Program-made: the position numbers and the translations under genes
Source: Thermoplasmatota archaeon
GTDB lineage: Archaea; Thermoplasmatota; E2; DHVEG-1
Assembly: GCA_018334795.1 (NCBI GenBank)
Contig: JAGXLH010000012.1
Coordinates: 1 to 25,775 of the forward strand
Direction of reading: 5' to 3'
Length of the DNA stretch: 25,775 bases
Part shown: one piece after another, positions 7,799-15,606 of the stretch
How the letters are laid out: each line of letters starts with the position of its first letter
Numbering within the stretch: position 1 is the stretch's first letter
Notes under the pieces: generated by a model
What the model was told of the DNA's origin: nothing
The model's database searches: none
What the model saw: the letters and a program-made list of their open reading frames with translations, nothing else

Positions 7799-8391
7799 AT
7801 GTTATCACCAAGAAGCAGGTCTAAAGTAATGTTTGCTTGCCAGTTGGCCATTAAACAAACTTTTGGAGCAAGCAGTACATCTTTTTCACTTGACTTGGCT
7901 TGTTCATCATAGCAAACATGTAAATTACCAAGATGTTGTGTATTGATTCGATCACTATGCCCATATCCGGCTACTCCTGAAGCTGCCACGATTGGAGTAT
8001 TCGGAAGTTTTTCAAGGATTTCTTCGATGAATATCTTTTTTGTTTTTGCATCATCTAATGCTTCGATGATAATATCTGCAGAAACAAATGGAGTATGCAT
8101 TTGACCTTGTTCTAGTTTCAATTGGACTGAATCAATAGTCATTTGAGGATTTATTCGATGGATATTTTCTGTTAATGCATCTACTTTCTTCATCCCTAGT
8201 TGATCTAAAAAATAATATTGCCGGTTAAGATTACTTTCTTCAACGACATCAAAATCAACAATGATTAACTGACCAATTCCTGATCGGGCAAGGGCTACTG
8301 CTGCGTTTGATCCAAGGCCACCTGCTCCAGCGATCCCTACGGTTTTTTTTGAAAGTATTTCTTTGATTCTTTTTTGTTTTTGTGTATTCAT
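7795..8391 (-). CDS. ThiF/MoeB/HesA-like E1 enzyme, short form
   Basis: Adenylates the C-terminal glycine of a ThiS/MoaD-type sulfur carrier. The ATP-binding GAGGLGS is at residues 22-28, the acidic residue after the second strand is at about D46, and the NLNRQ motif carrying the catalytic arginine is at 54-58. At 198 residues it is the short ThiF type, lacking the CxxC zinc pairs and C-terminal extension of MoeB; cysteines near the end (HVCYDE and PKVCLMAN) are candidates for sulfur transfer. It starts six bases after the stop of the AOR C-terminal gene and overlaps the carrier gene, so it is part of the AOR operon and probably serves tungsten cofactor assembly. Confidence 0.87.
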   Translation of the reverse strand: MNTQKQKRIKEILSKKTVGIAGAGGLGSNAAVALARSGIGQLIIVDFDVVEESNLNRQYYFLDQLGMKKVDALTENIHRINPQMTIDSVQLKLEQGQMHTPFVSADIIIEALDDAKTKKIFIEEILEKLPNTPIVAASGVAGYGHSDRINTQHLGNLHVCYDEQAKSSEKDVLLAPKVCLMANWQANITLDLLLGDNI

Positions 8392-8397
8392 AAATGG

Positions 8398-10500
8398 TTA
8401 CCATTCAAGCCAATATTGATCCTTATCCGTTGGTGGTTGTTCGTCATCACCATATATTCCACCCCATGAATTCAGTCCTTTTTCTTGGTCTTGATCTATT
8501 TTCTTTTGTAGCATTGATAACATTTTTTTATCTGAAAATCCAAGTTGTTTCATTTTTTGTGGAGTGGGAATACCATTGGGTGTCCAACCTCTACGGTAAT
8601 ACACTGCATCCATGAGTTTTTGATAGCGATTTTGCCGGTACTCATACAATTTTTGTATTTTTTCTTCAATACTCATTTTTTCGACTTCTTGTTTTGTGAA
8701 TCCAAGTTGTTCAACGAATTGAGTGTCATACCGGTCTTTTCTGGATTCATATTCCTTTTTGGTAACTGGGCCCATTGATCGGTATGGTATCCAATCATCA
8801 TTACGGGTTCCTCGTCCCATCCATACGTTCATGGCTCGTTGCCAATTATATGCTCGTTCACTTTGAAGAATTAATCCTTCTTTATCCACGTTTCCTCCGG
8901 TCATTCCATTTTGGTAATCCACATAGTTTTGTACGTGTCCAGGAACTTTCGCAGGTTCATCGGTTTCAGCGTTATTTTCTGGTTCTACATCATTCCATGG
9001 AAGTTTACATAATCCATTAAGTCCGAACCAAGTTCGCCACATAGGGAAATAATGCAATGCTTCTGCTTTATCTTGAAACGTGGGGATTTGATTGTTTACC
9101 ATGTCCATGAAAATAAGCCAGGCTTCATCATGCTGTGGTCCTTTTAATGTCATTCCATATCCTCCTTGTTGAGCAAGTGATTCTTTGGTGACATATTCAG
9201 AATATTCAAGTCCTTTGCTTTCCATTCCACAGTCTTCAATAATTTGTTTGTCACCCCAGCCTTTTTTGATCAACCAGTCTTTCACTCGTCTGATTCCTTT
9301 TGAAGCAACTTGTATGAACTCATCTTTGTCTCCTGCAGCCATTCGATGCATGAAGGTTAATGCGGCATCACTGTTACCAAATTGTAAATCTAGTCCACCG
9401 CAGCGTTCTTTGTTTAAAATACCATATTCAAACATTTCCATGTAAAAAGACATCCCGGTGGATGTTGAGATGGTATCTAGGCCATAGGTGTCACAATAAA
9501 AGTTGAATTCAAGGACAAATTCAGGATCAAAAATTCCCATGTTAGCACAGCCACCAACGGTTTCATATTCCGGTCCATCTACAACGACTTGATCGCCTTT
9601 ATAAGGTCCTGTTTTCAACGTGAATGCATCTGCTGTTTTTGCACAAGCCATCGTGCATCCCTGCCAGCATCCATCAGGTTTTCCTTGCGTTAAATAATTC
9701 TTTAAAAACACATCTGAAGCAATGTTTTTCGTCTCAGTATGACTTCCGAATCGATAGTTTTGCACTGGTAACAAATCGTATTCATCCATGATCTCGGTAA
9801 GATGAGCAGTACCTACTTTTCTCATTCTGCATTGACTATCATCTAACAATACCATTTCCCGGGTAAGTTTCATCCCTGCTTTTCTCATAAGATCCGCATC
9901 AAATGGATTATTAGGATCTTCTTTGTCCATATCAATAGCATGAGTTGGACAAATAGACATACAGGTTTCACATCCTTCACATTGTGGAATGTTTTCTCCA
10001 TACCCCATCATAACTTCTCGTTCTGGCCCTCGATTAGCAAAGTTCAATGCTGATTCCCAAATGTCTTCTTCACAGGCACGCACGCAAAGTCCACAGAGCA
10101 CACAAGCATTTTCTTGAGGATCCTGAAGAGGAGATGTGTATCGTGGTGTTTTAATTCCATGAAACGCTGCCATATCTTTGATGATCTTAACATTTGGCCA
10201 GCGAGCTAGCATCATTTCTAAAATGTTTTTCCGATGTTTTTTAACTCGTTCTGATTTTGTTTTAACCGTGATTGGTTTTCGAATGGGATAATTACATGAT
10301 GTTACTAATCGTTTTTTTCTTCCATTATCGATTTCAACAAGACAGAGTCTGCAGGCACTGTAAGGTTCAACAAGTTCACTATGGCATAATGTTGGAATGA
10401 AGATATCGATGCTGTTAGCCGCAGAAAGAATGGTGGTATCTTTATCAACGCTTACTTCTTTTCCATCAATGGTAACTGTGATCTTTTGTTCTTCAGTCAT
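8398..10500 (-). CDS. NuoG/HydA-like iron-sulfur module fused to AOR domains 2 and 3
   Basis: A 700-residue fusion. Residues 1-75 form a plant-type [2Fe-2S] domain (C39, C50, C53, C69), as at the start of NuoG and HydA. Residues 130-190 form a two-cluster ferredoxin (C133/C136/C139/C143 and C174/C177/C180/C184). From about 205 on it is the C-terminal two-thirds of tungsten aldehyde ferredoxin oxidoreductase: C278, C282 and C286 with the distant C498 (GLCKLPW) should bind the AOR [4Fe-4S] cluster, GPEYETVGG is the conserved catalytic-glutamate region, and YYRRGWTPNGIPT is the typical AOR ending. AOR domain 1 is absent here and is encoded two genes upstream. The His-Cys cluster loop of NuoG/HydA is also missing. 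A GGAGGTGA Shine-Dalgarno precedes the ATG, which lies two bases after the NuoF-like stop. Confidence 0.9.
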   Translation of the reverse strand: MTEEQKITVTIDGKEVSVDKDTTILSAANSIDIFIPTLCHSELVEPYSACRLCLVEIDNGRKKRLVTSCNYPIRKPITVKTKSERVKKHRKNILEMMLARWPNVKIIKDMAAFHGIKTPRYTSPLQDPQENACVLCGLCVRACEEDIWESALNFANRGPEREVMMGYGENIPQCEGCETCMSICPTHAIDMDKEDPNNPFDADLMRKAGMKLTREMVLLDDSQCRMRKVGTAHLTEIMDEYDLLPVQNYRFGSHTETKNIASDVFLKNYLTQGKPDGCWQGCTMACAKTADAFTLKTGPYKGDQVVVDGPEYETVGGCANMGIFDPEFVLEFNFYCDTYGLDTISTSTGMSFYMEMFEYGILNKERCGGLDLQFGNSDAALTFMHRMAAGDKDEFIQVASKGIRRVKDWLIKKGWGDKQIIEDCGMESKGLEYSEYVTKESLAQQGGYGMTLKGPQHDEAWLIFMDMVNNQIPTFQDKAEALHYFPMWRTWFGLNGLCKLPWNDVEPENNAETDEPAKVPGHVQNYVDYQNGMTGGNVDKEGLILQSERAYNWQRAMNVWMGRGTRNDDWIPYRSMGPVTKKEYESRKDRYDTQFVEQLGFTKQEVEKMSIEEKIQKLYEYRQNRYQKLMDAVYYRRGWTPNGIPTPQKMKQLGFSDKKMLSMLQKKIDQDQEKGLNSWGGIYGDDEQPPTDKDQYWLEW

Positions 10501-10502
10501 CC

Positions 10503-12377
10503 TTAGTTCACCTCCACGGCATCAAAATTACACACTGTTTTACAAGTGCCACATTTAATACACTCATCTTGATTGATCCTATGAACCTGTTTTGCTTCAC
10601 CTGTGATACAATTCGTTGGACAATTTCGTGCACACAATGTACAACCAGTACATTTCTCAGGATCAATGATATAAGTGACTAATGGTTTGCATTGACCTGC
10701 AGGGCATGTTTTATCTTTTATATGTGCTTCGTATTCATCACGAAAATACGTAATCGTACTTAATACTGGATTAGCTGCAGTCTGACCAAGGCCGCATAAA
10801 CTTGCCACCTTCATGGTTTCACCATATTCTTCTAAAAGAGCAATATCTTCATCAGTTCCTTTTCCTTCGCTTATCTTGGCAAGGATTTCACTCATTGCAG
10901 TAAGACCTTCTCTGCAAGGCGTACATTTTCCGCAGGATTCTTCTTTTAAAAAATCAATGAAATATTTTGCAAGTTGCACCATACAGGTATCTTCATCCAT
11001 AACCACCATGCCACCAGATCCCATCATGGATCCTGCATCACTCAAACTATCAAAATCAACGGGTAAATCAAGTTTAGATTCTGGAAGTACACCACCTGAA
11101 GGTCCACCAGTTTGCACACCTTTGAATTTTTTATCTTTTGGAATACCGCCACCAATATCATAAATAATTTCTCGAAGGGTTATTCCCATAGGTACTTCCA
11201 CAAGTCCTGTGTTTCGTACATCTCCTACCAGTGAAAACACTTTTGTTCCTGTGCTTCCACCCCAGGCATTATCCGTTACGTCACCCGTACCAATGTTAGC
11301 AAACCAGTCGCTTCCTTTTTGTAAAATAAGTGGAACATTAGCCCAAGTTTCAACATTATTAAGCACCGTTGGCATGTTCTTGTAGCCTTGTTCTGTACTA
11401 TGAACGTATTTTGCGTGAGGCTCACCTGGTTTACCTTCTAATGAAGCCATAAGAGCAGTACTTTCACCACAAACAAAGGCTCCAGCACCACGATGAATGG
11501 TAATATCAAAATCAAAATTGGTTTCTAAAATATTTTTTCCAAGAATATTTTGGTCTCTAGCCTGCTGAATTGCTTTCTGCAAACGTTTCAAAGCAAGAGG
11601 ATACTCCTTTCGAATATACACAAATCCTTCATGAGCACCAATTGCATAAGCACCTATGATCAGTCCTTCAATCACGGAATGAGGATCTGCTTCAATGATA
11701 CTTCGATCAGCAAAACAACCAGGATCTCCTTCATCCGCATTACAAATAACATAAGGAATATTACCTGTTTTTTTCACTGCGTCTCGACATGAATTCCATT
11801 TTAATCCTGTTGGAAATCCACCACCTCCACGGCCACGGATTCCTGATTTCGTTACTGTTTGTATAACTTCCTCAGCTTTTTTCTTTGATAGCACGTTGTA
11901 TGCAGTTTGATACCCGCCCATACGAATATAATCATTAATCTGTTCAGGATCGATTTGGCCACGATGTCTCATCGCTAATAGTTGTTGTTTTCCAAAAAAT
12001 GGAATATCTTTCATCTGTTCAATCGGTGTTTTCTTAGTTGGATGCTTGTAAAATAATCGTTTTACTGGTTTTCCGTTGATAAGATGCTGTTCGATGATGT
12101 CACCGATGTCTTTTTCGTTGAGTTTCTGATAGAAAATACCATCTGGCTGAACCACCATGATTGGTCCTTGTTCACAAAAACCATTGCAGCCTGTTGGAAC
12201 AATTAAGATTTCTTTTTCAAGATCTCTTTTTTTCAACTCTTTTTTTAACGTTTCAATAAGAGAAAAAGAATGATTTGCTACGCAAGCAGTACCCGTGCAA
12301 ACATGTAAGGAAGCTTTGTAAGAATCAAATTTTTTTTGGGATTGTTGTTTTATCGTTTCAAGTTGTTTAAGATTCAT
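10503..12377 (-). CDS. NuoF/HydB-like NAD(P)H-binding flavoprotein with extra ferredoxin domains
   Basis: The electron-entry or exit subunit for NAD(P). Residues 20-100 are a thioredoxin-fold [2Fe-2S] domain (C27, C32, C64, C68). The FMN and nucleotide site follows, with GRGGGGFPTGLKW at 182-194 and NADEGDPGCFADRS at 213-226, a form closer to HydB/HndC than to respiratory NuoF. SLBB-like and C-terminal regions then carry C482, C485, C488 and C528 for a [4Fe-4S] cluster, and the tail has two ferredoxin clusters (C576-C586 and C606-C616). The architecture matches the bifurcating-hydrogenase HydB type at 624 residues. Its ATG overlaps the stop of the upstream AOR-N/NuoE gene (TAATG) behind GGAGGGAG. 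It should carry electrons between the tungsten subunits and NAD(P)+. Confidence 0.93.
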   Translation of the reverse strand: MNLKQLETIKQQSQKKFDSYKASLHVCTGTACVANHSFSLIETLKKELKKRDLEKEILIVPTGCNGFCEQGPIMVVQPDGIFYQKLNEKDIGDIIEQHLINGKPVKRLFYKHPTKKTPIEQMKDIPFFGKQQLLAMRHRGQIDPEQINDYIRMGGYQTAYNVLSKKKAEEVIQTVTKSGIRGRGGGGFPTGLKWNSCRDAVKKTGNIPYVICNADEGDPGCFADRSIIEADPHSVIEGLIIGAYAIGAHEGFVYIRKEYPLALKRLQKAIQQARDQNILGKNILETNFDFDITIHRGAGAFVCGESTALMASLEGKPGEPHAKYVHSTEQGYKNMPTVLNNVETWANVPLILQKGSDWFANIGTGDVTDNAWGGSTGTKVFSLVGDVRNTGLVEVPMGITLREIIYDIGGGIPKDKKFKGVQTGGPSGGVLPESKLDLPVDFDSLSDAGSMMGSGGMVVMDEDTCMVQLAKYFIDFLKEESCGKCTPCREGLTAMSEILAKISEGKGTDEDIALLEEYGETMKVASLCGLGQTAANPVLSTITYFRDEYEAHIKDKTCPAGQCKPLVTYIIDPEKCTGCTLCARNCPTNCITGEAKQVHRINQDECIKCGTCKTVCNFDAVEVN

Positions 12378-13705
12378 TAGTCTCCCTCCTTTGAAAATCC
12401 ATGTTTTTGAAGAATCTCGGGAACATCAGCCGGTTTTACCCCACCGATGACTTCATCATTAATATTGATCACAGGTGCGAGACCACAACATCCAAGGCAT
12501 CGTACTTTTTCAAGGCTGAATTTTTTATTTTCTGTGGTTTGACCTGCGTTTATTCCTAGTTCTCTTTCAAATGATTCCAGAACTTCATTTGCTCCTCGGA
12601 CAACACAAGCAGTTCCCATACATACTTGAATTTGTGTTTCACCTTTTGATTCCAAACTAAATGATTTATAAAAACTAGCAATGTGAAATAATTGCCCTGT
12701 TGGAACACTTGTTTTATCAGCGACTCGATTCAATGCGTTCATTGGTATATGTTGAAACGTTTCTTGGATATCTTGAAACATCTCAATAACAAAATTTGAA
12801 TCAGCATTCCATTTGTTTATGATGTTGTCAACTTTTGCAAGATCAACATCTTTTTTATCGACCACATCAGCTAATTGTTGACCACTTGAAATTTGCCAGA
12901 TTGGTTTAGTAAATGGAGCGATCACAACGATTGCTTTAATATGTTTATTGCGCAAGACACTACCAAGTCCACCTCTTCCAGCTTGTTTTACACGGGGAAC
13001 TTTTCGTCGAACATCATAAAATGAAAAATTTAGCATTCCCCAATAAGAGTTTTCAGCTCCCTTTCCTGCGGAAACAACAGAGACTTGTTGCCGGGCTTTA
13101 TCTGTGTCCTCTTTTGCATACATGTATGTGAGTTGTTCGGCGAGAAGATGACTGTTATGCTCTTCTAATGGGGCGGTTTCAACACTAACTTTTCCGGTTA
13201 CACCATCGATAACTACAATTACATCTTCCTTTGCTTTACCTTGTATTTCAAGAGCATCAAAACCAGAGAATTTAAGAAATGGACCAAAGAATCCTCCAAC
13301 GTTACTATCACAAATTATATCAGTTGCTGGGGAAACCGTTAAACAAATTGATTTTCCACTACCTGCATATTGCGTTGCTCCGCACAACGGACCAGTGGTA
13401 ACGATGAGTTCATTTTCATTACTATCCCATCGAGTACTTGGTTTAATTTCGTCCCATAATAATTTCAGTCCAAATCCTCTGCCGCCAACAAACAATTTTT
13501 TCATGTCTTCAGTTACTTTTTTTTCCTTGATTTTTCCTGAACTTAAATTGACATGTAAACTTCGATTTGCATATCCATGTTTAATCTTTTGTTTTGCATA
13601 ATCGTATGAAGATAATTGTTTATGGGCCTCTATGAGTTTTGGAAAGTCCCATTGGTGAACTGTGTGAGTTTTTGTTTCTTCAATTCTGATTGATTTTGTG
13701 GTCAT
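12377..13705 (-). CDS. AOR N-terminal (tungstopterin-binding) domain fused to a NuoE-like [2Fe-2S] domain
   Basis: A 442-residue fusion and the first gene of the operon. Residues about 45-265 are AOR domain 1, the base that holds the bis-pterin tungsten cofactor: RSLHVNLSSGKI, GGRGFGLKLLWDE, TTGPLCGATQYAGSGK, SNVGGFFGPFLKFSGFDA, and the closing AGRGGLGSVLRNKHIKAI. Residues about 290-440 are NuoE/HydC-like: a helical start followed by a thioredoxin fold with C362, C367, C403 and C407 (CMGTAC and CLGCC). In known AORs domain 1 is continuous with domains 2 and 3; here those are on the third gene of the operon. The first 40 residues have no clear match. A TATA box overlaps the end of the upstream gene, leaving an almost leaderless mRNA. 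Confidence 0.9.
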   Translation of the reverse strand: MTTKSIRIEETKTHTVHQWDFPKLIEAHKQLSSYDYAKQKIKHGYANRSLHVNLSSGKIKEKKVTEDMKKLFVGGRGFGLKLLWDEIKPSTRWDSNENELIVTTGPLCGATQYAGSGKSICLTVSPATDIICDSNVGGFFGPFLKFSGFDALEIQGKAKEDVIVVIDGVTGKVSVETAPLEEHNSHLLAEQLTYMYAKEDTDKARQQVSVVSAGKGAENSYWGMLNFSFYDVRRKVPRVKQAGRGGLGSVLRNKHIKAIVVIAPFTKPIWQISSGQQLADVVDKKDVDLAKVDNIINKWNADSNFVIEMFQDIQETFQHIPMNALNRVADKTSVPTGQLFHIASFYKSFSLESKGETQIQVCMGTACVVRGANEVLESFERELGINAGQTTENKKFSLEKVRCLGCCGLAPVININDEVIGGVKPADVPEILQKHGFSKEGD

Positions 13706-13730
13706 AATTTTTTAAACCCCTAAATTTTGT

Positions 13731-13740
13731 ATTTTATATC
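13731..13740 (-). promoter_or_regulatory. TATA box for the split-AOR operon
   Basis: On the minus strand GATATAAAAT lies 26-35 bases before the ATG at 13705 and includes the stop codon of the upstream membrane protein gene. The distance implies a leaderless or nearly leaderless transcript. The AOR genes may therefore be expressed both from here and by read-through from the upstream pair. Confidence 0.55.
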
Positions 13741-14381
13741 GTAAATATGAACCAGTTGGCAATAACAAAAATCCAGCAAAACGCTGATATGCCTAGAGTT
13801 GTTGGATAATACCAAGCATCTTTTAAGGTTAGTTTTACGTTTTTAACACTTAATGCAAGTGGCACCGTTAATGCACCAATAAAAGCAACAGGAAGACCTC
13901 TTGCTAAATATTGGGGCATCATTGAGATAAGATTTGATATATAAAATTGTCCATAGGTTAATGGTGTAAGAATTTGAGTGACAATGTATCCTCCAACATA
14001 CACAGTATAAGCTGAAAAAACGCCGAGACCGATTTTATTGGTCCACGTGTTTAAATTTTTAAAATCAAGCGTTGTTGTACTATAAAATATAATTTCGAAT
14101 ATCATTCCTTCAGCCATAATAGCAAGGGCTGAACAAAGATGACATCCTCCAAATGGATTAATCATTCTTAGGCTTCCAGCTACAAGTCCCATACCAGCTT
14201 GCATTCCATAATGAGGATATAATCGGCGGCTCATCACTAAAAAGATTAATGCAAAAAAACCGGTCATAATCATTCCGCTTGGAAATCCTGCGTTGCTAAA
14301 CATGGGGCCTATGATACATTCTGAAAAACCCCAGAGTGATCCAAATACTAGCATTCCTGCAAAAAATTTTAGATTATTCAT
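13734..14381 (-). CDS. Polytopic membrane protein of unknown function next to the AOR operon
   Basis: I cannot assign a family. From the ATG at 14379-14381 the protein has 215 residues with about six hydrophobic helices and short loops, the general size of an ECF-type substrate-binding (S) component, although no ECF ATPase or T gene is nearby. A striking GGCHLC motif lies in the loop or helix start after NPF, and GSLWGFSECIIG near the N-terminus holds another conserved-looking Cys and Glu. A longer frame from 14423 is rejected because it overlaps the upstream gene and its first 14 residues are polar nonsense. The start is two bases after the upstream stop with a GAGGTGA further back, so it is coupled to the CPTC protein. 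A role in metal or cofactor supply to AOR is possible but unproven. Confidence 0.75.
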   Translation of the reverse strand: MNNLKFFAGMLVFGSLWGFSECIIGPMFSNAGFPSGMIMTGFFALIFLVMSRRLYPHYGMQAGMGLVAGSLRMINPFGGCHLCSALAIMAEGMIFEIIFYSTTTLDFKNLNTWTNKIGLGVFSAYTVYVGGYIVTQILTPLTYGQFYISNLISMMPQYLARGLPVAFIGALTVPLALSVKNVKLTLKDAWYYPTTLGISAFCWIFVIANWFIFTI

Positions 14382-14383
14382 CG

Positions 14384-14809
14384 TTACTCTTTCACCTCTA
14401 TTTGTACAATGTCTTGAACCCAAAATGCATGGGCAAGATGTGGAAAATACGTTTGTTTTTCCATAGTTAAAATTCCTTGTTGGATGTCATCCCAATTTAC
14501 TGTTTGTTGATATCCATCTGATGCTTTAATCGTATATGATGAACAGGTAGGACAGTTTACATTCGTTGATAACAATACCTCTGAAAGCAAAATACCTGTT
14601 TTCATTCCATCATCTGTTTCTATTGTGGTATTTGAAAATCTTTCAAACAATGTTTGTATTTCAAATGATTGATGATTAATAAGTATTGTTTCAAGATTTG
14701 TTGATTGCGTTGTTTGATTAGCATGAACGTATAATGTTGAAATAGAACCGATGATGAGAACCGTCATTGCTAAAAGTGGGATGATATTTTGTTTTCCTCT
14801 TAGAATCAT
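14384..14809 (-). CDS. Membrane-anchored extracytoplasmic protein with CPTC motif, possibly SUOX-like
   Basis: About 141 residues from the ATG at 14809: one N-terminal hydrophobic helix (IIPLLAMTVLIIGSISTLYV) acting as a signal anchor or uncleaved signal, then an exported domain. The exported part has a CPTC pair and ASDGYQQTVNWDDI, a pattern that recalls the small oxidoreductase molybdopterin-binding (SUOX-like) domains, though the usual cofactor-binding core is too short here to be sure. The start at 14809 is preferred over 14833 because the latter ATG lies directly against a TATA box, and 14809 is 24-31 bases after that box. The gene is coupled to the following membrane protein. Function unknown; a substrate- or metal-binding partner of that protein is my best guess. 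Confidence 0.65.
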   Translation of the reverse strand: MILRGKQNIIPLLAMTVLIIGSISTLYVHANQTTQSTNLETILINHQSFEIQTLFERFSNTTIETDDGMKTGILLSEVLLSTNVNCPTCSSYTIKASDGYQQTVNWDDIQQGILTMEKQTYFPHLAHAFWVQDIVQIEVKE

Positions 14810-14832
14810 CGGCCTGCGGATGGACTCTTCCA

Positions 14833-14840
14833 TATATAAA
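14833..14840 (-). promoter_or_regulatory. TATA box for the CPTC-protein/membrane-protein pair
   Basis: TTTATATA on the minus strand, 24-31 bases before the ATG at 14809, which makes that ATG a leaderless start. An earlier in-frame ATG at 14833 abuts the box and could hardly be inside the transcript. Confidence 0.5.
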
Positions 14841-14928
14841 AATTATGATACTCAACTGATATTTTTCCAACAGTTTTTCAAACCGCTCTTCTTTTTTTAA
14901 AGAACCTCTTACTTTTTTTTATGTTTTC

Positions 14929-15606
14929 TTATTTTTTTCTTCTCTGTATTGTTTTTTTCACTGCTTTTTTTACTAATGAATCTATATTTTTTATTTGTTG
15001 ATGGATGATTTGTTCGTATGTTTCAATGAATTGATGTTGTAATTGTTTTTTTTCTTTAGTAAATGATGGATTAGTGGTTAAGATTGAAGCACAAAGATTT
15101 GCGACATCTTCACTTACCTTCCCTGGTTTACTTTCTTCAAAATCTAATCCATAAACAGTTTGATTTGTTGTTATGATGAAATTTCTTAGATGGGCATCAC
15201 CGTGAATCAATGATATGGATTTTTGTTGATAGTACGAGTGAAACTGATAGAACCAATGAGCGACCTGTTGGATTATTCTTGTTTTTTCTTTTGTTTCAAT
15301 GTTTTGATTGTTGATCTGATCACAAACATTTTTTCCAGGTATGTATTCTAAAAGTAAAAACTGATGTTCTCTATTGGATTCAATTAATTTTGGGATAAGA
15401 ACCTGGCGTTTTATCTCATGTAGTATCTTAGATTCTTGAAAAAATGAATTCTGAAATCCTGGTTCATACCATTTTAGAACAAAGAATTTTTCCTCTTTCT
15501 TAATTAATGCCACCGTATGCTTTTTACTTTTAAAGATTTTCACTACTGAACTGTTTTGAAGATGTTTAACTTCTGAAAGTAATGGTGAAAGAGAGGTCAT
15601 AATCAT
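14929..15606 (-). CDS. Small kinase-fold protein (aminoglycoside phosphotransferase / Bud32-like)
   Basis: A 225-residue protein kinase-like fold. The ATP lysine is probably K45 in FVLKWY, the catalytic loop is HGDAHLRN at 135-142, and the metal-binding D155 is in GLDFEES. The HGDxHxxN loop and compact size fit the aminoglycoside/choline phosphotransferase and Bud32-like group, not classical Ser/Thr kinases. It is not obviously Bud32, whose gene usually stands with kae1. The C-terminus is Lys/Arg-rich (KKAVKKTIQRRKK), which may mean nucleic acid or membrane contact. The substrate is unknown. The start at 15604-15606 overlaps the end of the broken frame upstream by an ATGA; a second ATG two codons later is equally possible. 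Confidence 0.75.
   Translation of the reverse strand: MIMTSLSPLLSEVKHLQNSSVVKIFKSKKHTVALIKKEEKFFVLKWYEPGFQNSFFQESKILHEIKRQVLIPKLIESNREHQFLLLEYIPGKNVCDQINNQNIETKEKTRIIQQVAHWFYQFHSYYQQKSISLIHGDAHLRNFIITTNQTVYGLDFEESKPGKVSEDVANLCASILTTNPSFTKEKKQLQHQFIETYEQIIHQQIKNIDSLVKKAVKKTIQRRKK

Noticed and set aside
13734..14423. Longer N-terminus for the six-helix membrane protein
   Set aside because: The extra 14 residues (GSRHCTNRGERVT) overlap the upstream coding region and precede the natural MNNLKFFAGML start, which follows the upstream stop by two bases.
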